A DNA stretch of 64,000 nt from Flavobacterium sp. (lineage in GTDB: Bacteria > Bacteroidota > Bacteroidia > Flavobacteriales > Flavobacteriaceae). The stretch covers positions 1 through 64,000 of the forward strand of contig NZ_JAPZSP010000001.1 of NCBI RefSeq assembly GCF_027531705.1, written 5' to 3'. This document shows positions 35,221 to 43,612 of this stretch, piece by piece; positions within the stretch are counted from its first letter, which is position 1, and every line of letters begins with the position of its first letter. Made by a program: the position numbers and the translations under genes. The notes beneath the pieces are model-generated. The model did no database searches, was not told the DNA's origin, and saw nothing but the letters and a program-made list of their open reading frames with translations.

Positions 35221-36051
35221 TTAACTATTGGAATTTAATTTAGTATATAATTTGACACATTCTACCGCTTCTTTAACATCGTGAACACGTAGAATTTTGG
35301 CGCCTTTCATTAAGCTAATGGTATTTAACGATGTTGTTCCGTTTAGGCTATTTTGTGCATCAGTTTCTAAGGTTTTGTAAATCATTGATTTTCTCGAAAT
35401 TCCAGCTAAAATTGGCAATTCTAGCATTTGAAATAATTCTAGTTTGTTCAAAACTTCAAAATTTTGTTCGAGTGTTTTTGCAAAACCAAATCCAGGATCT
35501 AAAATCAAATCATTTATTCCTAAACTTCTGGCTTTAGCAACTTTTTCAGAAAAATAGAAAATCATTTCTTTTACAATATTTTCATATTGGGTTAGCGATT
35601 GCATGGTTTTCGGAGTTCCTTTCATGTGCATCATAATGTACGGAACTTGCAATTCGGCAACAGTTTTCATCATGTTTTCATCAAGATTTCCTGCTGAAAT
35701 ATCATTTATAATTGCAGCACCATTTTCGATACTTTCTTTGGCCACTTTACTTCTAAAAGTATCAATAGAAATAAGTGTTTCAGGAAATTTTTGAATTATA
35801 CTAGTAATAATAGGAATAACACGTTGCAATTCTTCTTCTTCTGAAACAAATTCAGCATTAGGTTTACTTGAATAACCGCCAATATCTATGAAAGTCGCGC
35901 CTTCATTCAGCATTTTTTCAACTTGATTTAGTACAGCTTTCCCATCTACAAATTTTCCACCATCATAAAAAGAATTAGGTGTTACATTGAGGATTCCCAT
36001 CACTTTTGGTGTGGCGAAATCGATAAGTTGTCCTTTGCAGTTTATTGTCAT
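35221..36051 (-). CDS. folP: Dihydropteroate synthase
   Basis: A 276-residue enzyme joining dihydropterin pyrophosphate and p-aminobenzoate, the sulfonamide target in folate synthesis. It carries MGILNVTPNSFYDGGK near the start, FIDIGGYSSKP, ISIDTFRSKVA, INDISAGN, MHMKGTPKTMQ, DPGFGFAKT and the C-terminal LAGISRKSMI and LRVHDV elements. Normal length. Its upstream region is a TTTAAAAG-rich tract shared with other spacers. Confidence 0.97.
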   Translation of the reverse strand: MTINCKGQLIDFATPKVMGILNVTPNSFYDGGKFVDGKAVLNQVEKMLNEGATFIDIGGYSSKPNAEFVSEEEELQRVIPIITSIIQKFPETLISIDTFRSKVAKESIENGAAIINDISAGNLDENMMKTVAELQVPYIMMHMKGTPKTMQSLTQYENIVKEMIFYFSEKVAKARSLGINDLILDPGFGFAKTLEQNFEVLNKLELFQMLELPILAGISRKSMIYKTLETDAQNSLNGTTSLNTISLMKGAKILRVHDVKEAVECVKLYTKLNSNS

Positions 36052-36113
36052 TGAAAGTTTAAGAGTTTAAGGGTTTAAGAGTTTAAAGGTTTAAAAGTTT
36101 AGAAGTTTTTTGA
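36052..36113. repeat. TTTAAAAG-rich intergenic tract, copy 2
   Basis: Directly upstream of folP lie near-tandem units GTTTAAGA, GTTTAAGG, GTTTAAGA, GTTTAAAG and GTTTAAAA. The unit is that of the other tracts at 14233, 54836 and 57253, here in the opposite orientation to copy 1. Confidence 0.65.
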
Positions 36114-36126
36114 GTTTTTTCTATTT

Positions 36127-36155
36127 TTGATATTAGACATAATTCACTACTTTTG
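36127..36155 (+). promoter_or_regulatory. Flavobacterial-type promoter of the DUF1599 gene
   Basis: TTG at 36127-36129 and TACTTTTG at 36148-36155, spaced by 18 bases, match the TTG/TAnnTTTG consensus of Bacteroidota sigma-A. The predicted leader to the ATG at 36217 is about 55 bases. Confidence 0.6.
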
Positions 36156-36216
36156 ACCCAAGACCTTTTTAGGTCGAACTGTACGTAGTAAAAAATATAT
36201 TGCAAAGATACTATTA

Positions 36217-36756
36217 ATGAAGAATACTTCACAAGAATACGACAAAGTTATTGGCATTTGCCGCGATTTATTTACCAAAAAAATGACCGATTATGGAAGT
36301 GCTTGGCGCATTTTGAGATTGCCATCGCTTACCGACCAAATTTTCATCAAAGCGCAACGTATTCGCAGTTTGCAAGAAAATGAAGTTCGAAAAGTTGACG
36401 AAGATGAAACGGGTGAATTCATCGGAATTATCAATTATTGTATTATGGCGTTGATTCAGTTAGAATTAGGTGTTGTTGATCAACCCGATTTGGATGTTGC
36501 CAGAGCCACAAAATTATACGATGAAAAAATTGCATTAACTAAAGAATTAATGGAAAACAAAAACCATGATTACGGTGAAGCTTGGCGCGAAATGCGAGTA
36601 AGTTCATTAACCGATTTGATTCTGCAAAAGTTACTTCGCGTAAAACAAATTGAAGACAACAAAGGAAAAACATTGGTTTCAGAAGGTATAGATGCTAATT
36701 ACCAAGATATGATTAACTATTCGGTTTTTGCGTTGATTTTAATGAAGAAGTTTTAA
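36217..36756 (+). CDS. DUF1599-family protein (internally duplicated)
   Basis: A 179-residue protein built of two repeats: about 5-85 with DYGSAWRILRLPSLTDQIFIKAQRI and about 93-175 with DYGEAWREMRVSSLTDLILQKLLRV (each recognised by DYGxAWRxxRxxSLTD). DUF1599 is a Bacteroidota family of unknown function. It shares an all-helical MazG-like look, but no nucleotide-binding motif can be confirmed. It has its own promoter and is divergent from folP. Confidence 0.85.
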   Translation: MKNTSQEYDKVIGICRDLFTKKMTDYGSAWRILRLPSLTDQIFIKAQRIRSLQENEVRKVDEDETGEFIGIINYCIMALIQLELGVVDQPDLDVARATKLYDEKIALTKELMENKNHDYGEAWREMRVSSLTDLILQKLLRVKQIEDNKGKTLVSEGIDANYQDMINYSVFALILMKKF

Positions 36757-36782
36757 TTTATCAAATAGCAAATAACAAAAAA

Positions 36783-37232
36783 CAAATTTCAAATAAATTC
36801 AAAATTTTAAAATTCAATTTTCGAAATTTATGGAAACGAAAAAATATGATTTAGAAGAGAGAACACTCCAATATGCTATTGATTGTAGGTTGTTTTTGAA
36901 AAAGATTCCCAAAACAATTTCTAATATTGAAGATGGTAAACAGTTGGTTAGAGCATCTGGTTCTGTTGGAGCAAATTATATTGAAGCAAATGAATCTTTA
37001 AGTAAAAAAGATTTCAATTATAGAATTAAGATTTGTAGAAAAGAATCAAAAGAATGTTCCTATTGGTTGAAAATTATAAAAGCAACCAATTCAGAAGAAA
37101 ACGAAAAAGCCAATTCAATTTTAATTCAAGAAGCGGAAGAATTGAAAAAAATATTTTCTGCCATATTGGAAAAATCAAAAGAATAAGTTTAGAATTTTGA
37201 AAATTAATGATTCAGAATTTATTTGAAATTTG
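36783..37232. repeat. Inverted repeat bracketing the second four-helix-bundle gene
   Basis: CAAATTTCAAATAAATTC at 36783-36800 is the exact reverse complement of 37215-37232. Weaker pairing continues inward (AATTCAATTTTCGAAATTT against AGAATTTTGAAAATTAATG) up to within a few bases of the ORF, so the gene lies in the loop of one large stem. Confidence 0.85.
36830..37186 (+). CDS. Four-helix-bundle protein (S23/IVP family), copy 2
   Basis: A 118-residue helical protein. Family signatures: DLEERTLQYAIDCRLFLKK at the start, GKQLVRASGSVGANYIEANE in the middle, KKDFNYRIKICRKESKECSYWL, and a last helix ILIQEAEELKKIFSAIL. It shares the (L/I)(V/I)R-SGS--xNxxEA and KDF--K patterns with copy 1 at 19408 but is clearly diverged, so the two are not a recent duplication. 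The gene is enclosed by an 18-bp perfect inverted repeat, recalling intervening sequences of 23S rRNA that encode such proteins. Confidence 0.9.
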   Translation: METKKYDLEERTLQYAIDCRLFLKKIPKTISNIEDGKQLVRASGSVGANYIEANESLSKKDFNYRIKICRKESKECSYWLKIIKATNSEENEKANSILIQEAEELKKIFSAILEKSKE

Positions 37233-37318
37233 AAATTTGTAATTTGGAATTTAACCTAATAACATCTCATTAACAACTCATAAAGATTCGCTTTTTTACC
37301 TTTGTTAAAAATAAATTT

Positions 37319-38434
37319 ATGGAAAACAAAAAGACTTACATAGCTTGGGCAATCAGAATTATTGTTGCCTTTTTATTCATTATTTCGGCTATTGCCAAAT
37401 TATATCCATCACCTTATTTTGCAATTTCAACATTTGAAGTAAAACAACTTTACTCATTAGGTTTTTCAGAAAGTATTGCACCTTATTTTTCAAGAACCTT
37501 GATTGGAATTGAAATGGCTTTAGGACTTTTATTATTGCAAAATCATTGGTTGCGCAAGTTTATTATTCCAGCCACAATATTACTTTTAGCAGTTTTTGTT
37601 GGACATTTGACGTATGTAACTTTTTTAAGTGGTGGAAATTCTGGAAATTGCGGTTGCTTTGGCGAGTTAATTCCAATGACACCAATTGAAGCAATTATCA
37701 AAAACCTTGTTGCTATTGGTTTGTTAGCGTATTTATTCACCATTTTGCCAAAATTTGATTCAATAAAACACAACTTTTGGATATTGACAACTGTTTTGTT
37801 CGCTTCAATATTAGCAATTTATATGTTGGCACCAATTCAGCCACCAGCAGCAAAATTTACGGTTTCCCCAATAGAAGAAACGGTTGAAGACACAATTACT
37901 GATGGGAATTCAATTGAAATTGACTCTGTAAAAGCTGAAATACCAGTTACTGAAATCAAGAAAGATTCTGTTGCAACTTCTGTAAAAGTTGAAAAAGAAG
38001 CTGTTGAACCTAAAAAAGTAAAATCAGGTTATGCTAAGTTTTTTCCAAGTATTGATAAAAACAAAAAAATTCTAGGCTTTTTTGCACCAGGTTGTGAACA
38101 TTGTATAGAAACTGCGAAACAACTAACAGAAATGCGCAAAAAAGATCCTAGTTTGCCACCATTATCAATACTTTTTATGAATGAAGAAGCCGATTTGATT
38201 CCTCAATTTTTTGAAAAAGCGGGTGCCACTTATCAATATCAAGTTTTAGAAATTATTCCGTTTTGGACCATTCTTGGTAGCGGAAAAGATACGCCTGGCG
38301 TTAAGTATCTTTGGAATGGAAACGATATTAAATTTTATTGGGGAATTACCGACAATAAATTTAATGGTTCAGAATTCAATCAATTTATCAAAAAGGATTA
38401 TACTGAATTAAAAAAAACAAATCCTAAATTATAA
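37319..38434 (+). CDS. DoxX/MauE-like membrane protein fused to a thioredoxin-like domain (BT_3928 type)
   Basis: A 371-residue inner-membrane redox protein. Four or five membrane segments (about 8-175) resemble DoxX/MauE and include a CGCF motif (111-114). A charged linker (180-235) leads to a thioredoxin-like domain with FFAPGCEHCIETAK, giving the redox pair Cys259/Cys262. It probably moves electrons to or from periplasmic thiols. A TACCTTTG box at 37297-37304 is a possible -7 element. A TlpA-like gene follows, which supports a thiol-redox role. Confidence 0.88.
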   Translation: MENKKTYIAWAIRIIVAFLFIISAIAKLYPSPYFAISTFEVKQLYSLGFSESIAPYFSRTLIGIEMALGLLLLQNHWLRKFIIPATILLLAVFVGHLTYVTFLSGGNSGNCGCFGELIPMTPIEAIIKNLVAIGLLAYLFTILPKFDSIKHNFWILTTVLFASILAIYMLAPIQPPAAKFTVSPIEETVEDTITDGNSIEIDSVKAEIPVTEIKKDSVATSVKVEKEAVEPKKVKSGYAKFFPSIDKNKKILGFFAPGCEHCIETAKQLTEMRKKDPSLPPLSILFMNEEADLIPQFFEKAGATYQYQVLEIIPFWTILGSGKDTPGVKYLWNGNDIKFYWGITDNKFNGSEFNQFIKKDYTELKKTNPKL

Positions 38435-38491
38435 CGCAATTTTATGAAAATGAAGTTACAGCTTTAGTAACTTTGTTAAAAATTAGAAATT

Positions 38492-38992
38492 ATGAAAAAT
38501 ATTGCAATTGCCTTATTACTTATTATGACTACGATATCGTGTACCAATGCACAAAAACAATTTTCTAGTAAAAGTAAAAAACAGAAATTAACCACTCTTG
38601 AAGGTAAAGAAGTTAGTTTTGGTGATGTTTTAAATCAATACAAAGGAAAAACAATTGTGCTTGAAGTATGGGCATCATGGTGTAGCGATTGTGTAAAAGC
38701 AATGCCAAAAGTAAAAGAATTACAAGCCAATAATCCGAATGTTGTTTTCCTATTTGTTTCAATGGACAAAGTGGTTGATAAATGGAAAGCTGGAATAGAA
38801 AAACACGAGTTAAAAGGTGAACACTTTTGGGCAAATGATGAGAAAATGATGAAAGGTGCATTCGGGAAATCAATAGATTTAGATTGGATTCCGAGGTATA
38901 TTGTTATTGATAAAGAACAAAATGTAGTTATCTACAGAGCCATCGAAACAGATTTTGAAAAAATAAATACAACTTTAAAAACGCTAGAATAA
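38492..38992 (+). CDS. TlpA-like thioredoxin-family lipoprotein
   Basis: A 166-residue exported thioredoxin. The lipobox TISC places Cys17 as lipidated; the active site is WASWCSDC (Cys64/Cys67), and the family cis-Pro region IPRYIVIDK is intact. It should act as a periplasmic disulfide reductase. A TAACTTTG box at 38468-38475 may be its own -7 element. Its stop overlaps the tpiA start (TAATG), so both are translated from one message. Confidence 0.9.
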   Translation: MKNIAIALLLIMTTISCTNAQKQFSSKSKKQKLTTLEGKEVSFGDVLNQYKGKTIVLEVWASWCSDCVKAMPKVKELQANNPNVVFLFVSMDKVVDKWKAGIEKHELKGEHFWANDEKMMKGAFGKSIDLDWIPRYIVIDKEQNVVIYRAIETDFEKINTTLKTLE

Positions 38993-39744
38993 TGAGAACT
39001 AAAATTGTTGCAGGAAACTGGAAAATGCACAAAAATGCTGAAGAAACTGAAGATTTATTGAATGAATTAATTAGTAAACTTCCAAATGATAAAGAAGTTC
39101 AAATTATTGTAGCACCAACATTTACCAACTTAGCTTCGGCTGTAGAACATTTAGAATTCACTAATATTAGTGTTGCGGCACAAAATATGCATCAAGCAGA
39201 AAATGGTGCTTATACTGGTGAAATTTCGGCTGACATGTTACAAAGTGTTGGTGTAAATACTGTAATTCTTGGGCATTCAGAACGTCGTGCTTATTTTGGT
39301 GAAACTGATGCTATCATTTCATATAAAGTTGATACAGCTTTAAAACATAATATGAGTGTAATTTTTTGCTTTGGTGAAGAATTGAAAGACAGACAAGACA
39401 AACAACATTTTAATGTAGTTGAAAATCAATTACGTGACGGATTGTTTCATTTAGATAAAACTTCATGGGAAAATATCGTTTTGGCTTATGAACCAGTTTG
39501 GGCTATCGGAACAGGAGAAACTGCTTCGCCTGAACAAGCACAAGAAATGCACGAATTTATTAGAGAAACGGTTCGTAAATCATACGGAAGCGATATTGCT
39601 GACAACGTTTCAATTTTATATGGTGGAAGCGTAAAACCAGACAATGCAAAAGAAATTTTTGGAAAACCAGATGTTGATGGAGGATTAATTGGTGGTGCAG
39701 CTCTAAAAGCAGATGATTTTGCTGCTATTGTAAACGCTATTTAA
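38992..39744 (+). CDS. tpiA: Triosephosphate isomerase
   Basis: A 250-residue glycolytic enzyme. Catalytic residues are visible: Asn/Lys in GNWKMHK (9-14), His in VILGHSERR, Glu in VLAYEPVWAIGTG; the phosphate loop is ILYGGSVKPDN and GLIGGAAL closes the barrel. The start overlaps the TlpA-like stop by one base. A retropepsin-like secreted protein follows 27 bases later. Confidence 0.98.
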   Translation: MRTKIVAGNWKMHKNAEETEDLLNELISKLPNDKEVQIIVAPTFTNLASAVEHLEFTNISVAAQNMHQAENGAYTGEISADMLQSVGVNTVILGHSERRAYFGETDAIISYKVDTALKHNMSVIFCFGEELKDRQDKQHFNVVENQLRDGLFHLDKTSWENIVLAYEPVWAIGTGETASPEQAQEMHEFIRETVRKSYGSDIADNVSILYGGSVKPDNAKEIFGKPDVDGGLIGGAALKADDFAAIVNAI

Positions 39745-39771
39745 GATTTCTATTTTTTAAAATTTCAAAAT

Positions 39772-40704
39772 ATGAGAAAGTTTTCCTTACTATTTATATT
39801 CTTTTTAAGTGCAATTTCTTTTGCACAAACTGCTGATTCTACGGCTGTAGCTGTACAAACTATCAAAACAGAAGAGATTACTGTTTTTCCATGTACTGTT
39901 AACAGAATTCCAATGAAATTTATTGTTGATACTTTAAATTACGATGTTAAAATTTCATTGATTGATGCCGATTATTTGTTCAAAAACAACAGCTTACTAA
40001 AAGAAGATTTAAGAATGGAAGTTCTTTATGATTTTGAAAAAAAAGGAGTAACTGCTGGTATGAAATTTAATTTGAAAGAAATTGCTATTGGTGGTTTGAT
40101 TCTGAATAACATAGATGTATTAGTAGTTAAAGATCAAGAAATTCCATTGATTTTTGGAACCAAAATTCTTTCAAAGTTAGGAAAGGTAAATATTGAAAAC
40201 AATAATTTTGTTTTTGGTAACTTAGTTGAACCTTATTCAGCCATAAAATTTGATTTGACAAATGAAGAATTTTCAGCTAGCCAAAGAACTAAATTAATTG
40301 ACGATGCAAATCAAGCAATTAGAAATAGTTTAGTTGCTAATCTTAGAAGATTTGTAAGAGGAAATGAAAAAAATGAAGCAAAAGAGCTTAGAGTTTCATT
40401 AACTTTTAAAATTGATATGGGTAAAGAAAGTAAAAACGACCAAGCTTATAATGAAGAAATTGAACTAAATCAGAAAACAGTTGCTGGTAAAATGATGTAT
40501 GAAACATTTAAACTTATAAATACTTCAGAAGAAACCAAGGCAATTATGGACTATTATGACACAACAACTTTTAATTTGGTTTTTATATATATTGATAAAA
40601 CCATAAAATTAAAATATACTTTACCAAAAGATAATTTATCAAAATTACCAATACCATACACAAAAGAAGAATTTCTTCAATCACTTACTACTTCAAAAAA
40701 ATAA
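39772..40704 (+). CDS. Secreted protein with a degenerate retropepsin-like domain
   Basis: A 310-residue exported protein (signal MRKFSLLFIFFLSAISFAQ). The segment VNRIPMKFIVDTLNYDVKISLID (42-64) looks like a retropepsin active-site strand, but DTG is replaced by Asp53-Thr54-Leu55. ISLIDADYLF, IAIGGLILNNIDVLVVKD and IFGTKILSKLGKVNIENNNFVF follow as in bacterial retropepsin-like proteases. The C-terminal half (about 170-310) matches nothing I recognise. The lost Gly suggests reduced or no protease activity. It sits 6 bases before lgt. Confidence 0.6.
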   Translation: MRKFSLLFIFFLSAISFAQTADSTAVAVQTIKTEEITVFPCTVNRIPMKFIVDTLNYDVKISLIDADYLFKNNSLLKEDLRMEVLYDFEKKGVTAGMKFNLKEIAIGGLILNNIDVLVVKDQEIPLIFGTKILSKLGKVNIENNNFVFGNLVEPYSAIKFDLTNEEFSASQRTKLIDDANQAIRNSLVANLRRFVRGNEKNEAKELRVSLTFKIDMGKESKNDQAYNEEIELNQKTVAGKMMYETFKLINTSEETKAIMDYYDTTTFNLVFIYIDKTIKLKYTLPKDNLSKLPIPYTKEEFLQSLTTSKK

Positions 40705-40710
40705 TCTATT

Positions 40711-41625
40711 ATGATCTGGAATCCATCAGAAGGAATAAGTTTAGGACCAATAACGGTTCGCTTTTATAGTCTAATGTTTGTAATCGCATTTGGACTTGGT
40801 TGGTACATCACAAAAAAAATATTCATTCGCGAAAAAGAATCATTAGAAAAACTAGATTCACTTTTTATTTGGACATTTATAGCAACTTTACTTGGAGCTA
40901 GATTAGGTCATGTTTTCTTTTACGATTGGGAATATTATCGAAATCATTTAGCCGAAATTCTATTGCCATTTCGTTTTGATCCCGAATTTGAATTTACAGG
41001 ATTTCAAGGATTGGCAAGTCATGGAGCTGCTCTAGGAATTATTGTTGCCATGTATTTTTTTAGCAAAAATATAATGAAAAAACCTTTGCTTTGGGTTTTA
41101 GACAGAGTTGTAATTCCTGTAGCAAGCGGTGCAATTTTCGTAAGATTAGGAAACTTTTTCAATTCTGAAATTGTTGGAAAAGAAACCACATCTCAATTCG
41201 GAGTTCGATTTGTTAGAGATCATTTTTCATCAAGAGAAGCAATTGCCAAAACCAAAATTTCTGAGGCAAATGATGCTTATAGTGCAATAGTTAACGATTC
41301 AAATTTTGCCAACTTATTACAAGAAGTTCCAGCCAAACATCCAGCACAACTTTACGAAGCTTTTTTCTACATTTTCGTGTTTGCCATCCTATTTTTCATG
41401 TATTGGAAAACCGATGCTCGCAAAAAACAAGGATTGTTATTCGGTTCGTTTTTGGTACTTAATTTCACCGTTCGTTTCTTTGTAGAATATGTAAAAGAAA
41501 GCCAAGGCGGATTTGAAGAATCACTAGGGTTATTTTCAACAGGTCAATGGTTAAGTATTCCGCTAGTAGCAGTTGGACTATATTTTATTTTGATGGCACA
41601 AAAACCAATTAAAAACTTAGATTAG
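40711..41625 (+). CDS. lgt: Prolipoprotein diacylglyceryl transferase
   Basis: A 304-residue inner-membrane enzyme that moves diacylglycerol to the lipobox Cys of prolipoproteins. The family's RLGNFFNSEIVGKE signature is present at about 146-159; LGARLGHVFFYDWEYY and GLASHGAALG are N-terminal conserved segments, and the AKHPAQLYEAFFY region comes later. About seven membrane segments are visible. The window encodes many lipoproteins that would be its substrates. A modular hairpin element overlaps its 3' flank. Confidence 0.96.
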   Translation: MIWNPSEGISLGPITVRFYSLMFVIAFGLGWYITKKIFIREKESLEKLDSLFIWTFIATLLGARLGHVFFYDWEYYRNHLAEILLPFRFDPEFEFTGFQGLASHGAALGIIVAMYFFSKNIMKKPLLWVLDRVVIPVASGAIFVRLGNFFNSEIVGKETTSQFGVRFVRDHFSSREAIAKTKISEANDAYSAIVNDSNFANLLQEVPAKHPAQLYEAFFYIFVFAILFFMYWKTDARKKQGLLFGSFLVLNFTVRFFVEYVKESQGGFEESLGLFSTGQWLSIPLVAVGLYFILMAQKPIKNLD

Positions 41626-41734
41626 GAGCGAATGGCTCGGGTATTATCAGTTATGGTAATTCCTGCTATCCATTACAATAAAAAATGCCTCGAACAACGA
41701 GGCATTTTTATTTTCACTGCTATCAGGGCTATTT
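41625..41734. repeat. Modular intergenic element with hairpin core, copy 2
   Basis: Left flank GGAGCGAATGGCTCGG ... TCCTGCTATCCATTACAAT and right flank TTTCACTGCTATCAGGGCTA match copy 1 at 21233-21314. The core is a perfect 12-bp stem AAAAATGCCTCG/CGAGGCATTTTT (41681-41692 with 41698-41709) with a 5-base loop, a bidirectional terminator between convergent lgt and fhs. Confidence 0.85.
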
Positions 41735-41765
41735 AGTTTTTGTATTGATTATTTATTCAAAATTT

Positions 41766-43439
41766 CTAAGACAACCCTGTTATTTTACCATTATTATCAA
41801 TATCTATTCGCTCTGCATTAGGCACAGCTGGCAAACCTGGCATTCGCATAACATCACCAAGTAAAGGTACAATAAACCCAGCACCACTTGCAATTTCAAA
41901 TTCACGAACAGTAATAGTGAAATCCGTCGGACGGCCTATTATCTTTTCATTATCCGAAAAACTGGCTGGAGTTTTTGCCATACAAATCTGAAATTCATTA
42001 AAACGTAAATCATTAATCATTTTCAATTGTGATTTCGATTTTGGAGAAAACTCAACGGAACTTGCTCCATAAATTTCTTTGGCAATCGTATTTATTTTAT
42101 GTTCAATCGAATCCTCTTTTTGATATAAAGGTTTATAATTTGCTTCACCTTTATTAATTTCAGCTATTACTTTTTCAGCTAATGTTGCCGAACCTTTTCC
42201 ACCATCAACAAAAGCTGTACTTACAATTGCTGTAACACCTTTTGCTAAACATAATGCTTTCAATTTATCATATTCAGCTTGAGTATCATTGGGAAAAGCA
42301 TTTATAGAAACAACAGGATTTATCCCAAATTTCTGAATATTTTCAATGTGCTTTTCTAAGTTACAAAATCCTTTTTCAATCGCAGCTACATTTTCAGTTT
42401 TAAAATCTTCTGAACTCAATCCAGCATGATGTTTAATTGCTCGAATAGTTGCAACTAAAACCACTGCGTCAGGTTTCAATCCGCTTTGTCCACATTTTAT
42501 ATGAAAGAATTTTTCGGCACCTAAATCGGCACCAAATCCTGCTTCAGTAACTACATAATCACCAAGAGAAAGTCCCATTTTAGTAGCAATTACAGTATTC
42601 GTTCCTTGTGCAATACTGGCAAAAGGTCCACCGTGCAGTATCGCAGGATTTCCTTCTAAAGTTTGCACTAAATTAGGTTTCAAAGCATCTTTAAGTAAAA
42701 CTGCCATTGCTCCTACTACTTTCAAATCACGAGCAAAAATCGCTTTTCCATCAAAAGTTTTTCCAACAAAAATATTGCCTAATCTGAATTTTAAATCTTC
42801 TAAATCTTTGGAAAGACATAAAATCGCCATCACTTCAGAAGCTGGAGTAATATTGAAACCATCTTCTCTCATTGTTCCATTGGCTTTGGCTCCAACACCA
42901 ATAATTATTTGGCGAAGCGAACGATCATTCATGTCCATCACACGTTTCCATGCAATAGATTTTGGATCTAAGTTCAAGGAATATTTTGGATTTTGAAGGT
43001 TATTATCAATTACTGCAGAAAGTAAATTATTTGCTTTTTCAATAGCCGAAAAATCACCTGTAAAATGCAAATTAATATCTTCCATCGGAACAACTTGAGC
43101 ATATCCGCCACCTGCAGCGCCACCTTTCAAACCAAAAACAGGTCCAAGTGATGGTTCACGCAAAACTCCAATAGCTTTTTTACCAATGTAGTTCAAACCG
43201 TCAGTTAAACCAATAGTCATTGTGGTTTTTCCTTCACCATATTTAGTTGGCGACATCGCAGAAACCAAAATCAGTTTCCCTTTTGGATTTTCAGCTTGTA
43301 ATTCTAATGGCAATTTGGCTTTATACTTTCCGTAATATTCTATATCGTCTTCTTGAATATTTACTTTTTCAGCAATTTTTCGAATGTGTTCTAAGGTTGC
43401 ATTTTGAGCAATCTCTATATCGGATGGAAATGTTGACAT
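41766..43439 (-). CDS. fhs: Formate-tetrahydrofolate ligase
   Basis: A 557-residue ATP-dependent enzyme making 10-formyl-tetrahydrofolate from formate in one-carbon metabolism. The ATP loop TKYGEGKTT (65-73) is clear; LREPSLGPVFGLKGGAAGGGYAQVVP (key residues E-P-S-L-G and G-G-A-A-G-G-G), GGPFASIAQGTN and TEAGFGADLGAEKF follow. The length fits the family. It is transcribed alone and convergent with lgt. A TATATTTG box on the minus strand (43492-43499) may be the -7 element. Confidence 0.97.
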   Translation of the reverse strand: MSTFPSDIEIAQNATLEHIRKIAEKVNIQEDDIEYYGKYKAKLPLELQAENPKGKLILVSAMSPTKYGEGKTTMTIGLTDGLNYIGKKAIGVLREPSLGPVFGLKGGAAGGGYAQVVPMEDINLHFTGDFSAIEKANNLLSAVIDNNLQNPKYSLNLDPKSIAWKRVMDMNDRSLRQIIIGVGAKANGTMREDGFNITPASEVMAILCLSKDLEDLKFRLGNIFVGKTFDGKAIFARDLKVVGAMAVLLKDALKPNLVQTLEGNPAILHGGPFASIAQGTNTVIATKMGLSLGDYVVTEAGFGADLGAEKFFHIKCGQSGLKPDAVVLVATIRAIKHHAGLSSEDFKTENVAAIEKGFCNLEKHIENIQKFGINPVVSINAFPNDTQAEYDKLKALCLAKGVTAIVSTAFVDGGKGSATLAEKVIAEINKGEANYKPLYQKEDSIEHKINTIAKEIYGASSVEFSPKSKSQLKMINDLRFNEFQICMAKTPASFSDNEKIIGRPTDFTITVREFEIASGAGFIVPLLGDVMRMPGLPAVPNAERIDIDNNGKITGLS

Positions 43440-43612
43440 TTATAGGAGGTTTGTTTTGAATTTAATCTGTTTTTTTTCAAAATTAAGTATACAAATATAT
43501 AAATCAAAGAGAAGTATTTATGAACATTTCAAGCATTAATTTAAAAAAAACATTTTTTTATGTAACAATTTAAACACTACTGTATCAAAAGTAAAACTTT
43601 AAAAAAAATATC

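Noticed and set aside
36052..36113. Possible CRISPR array in the repeated GTTTAAAAG-like units
   Set aside because: The units are contiguous, short and imperfect, with no unique spacers and no cas genes nearby.
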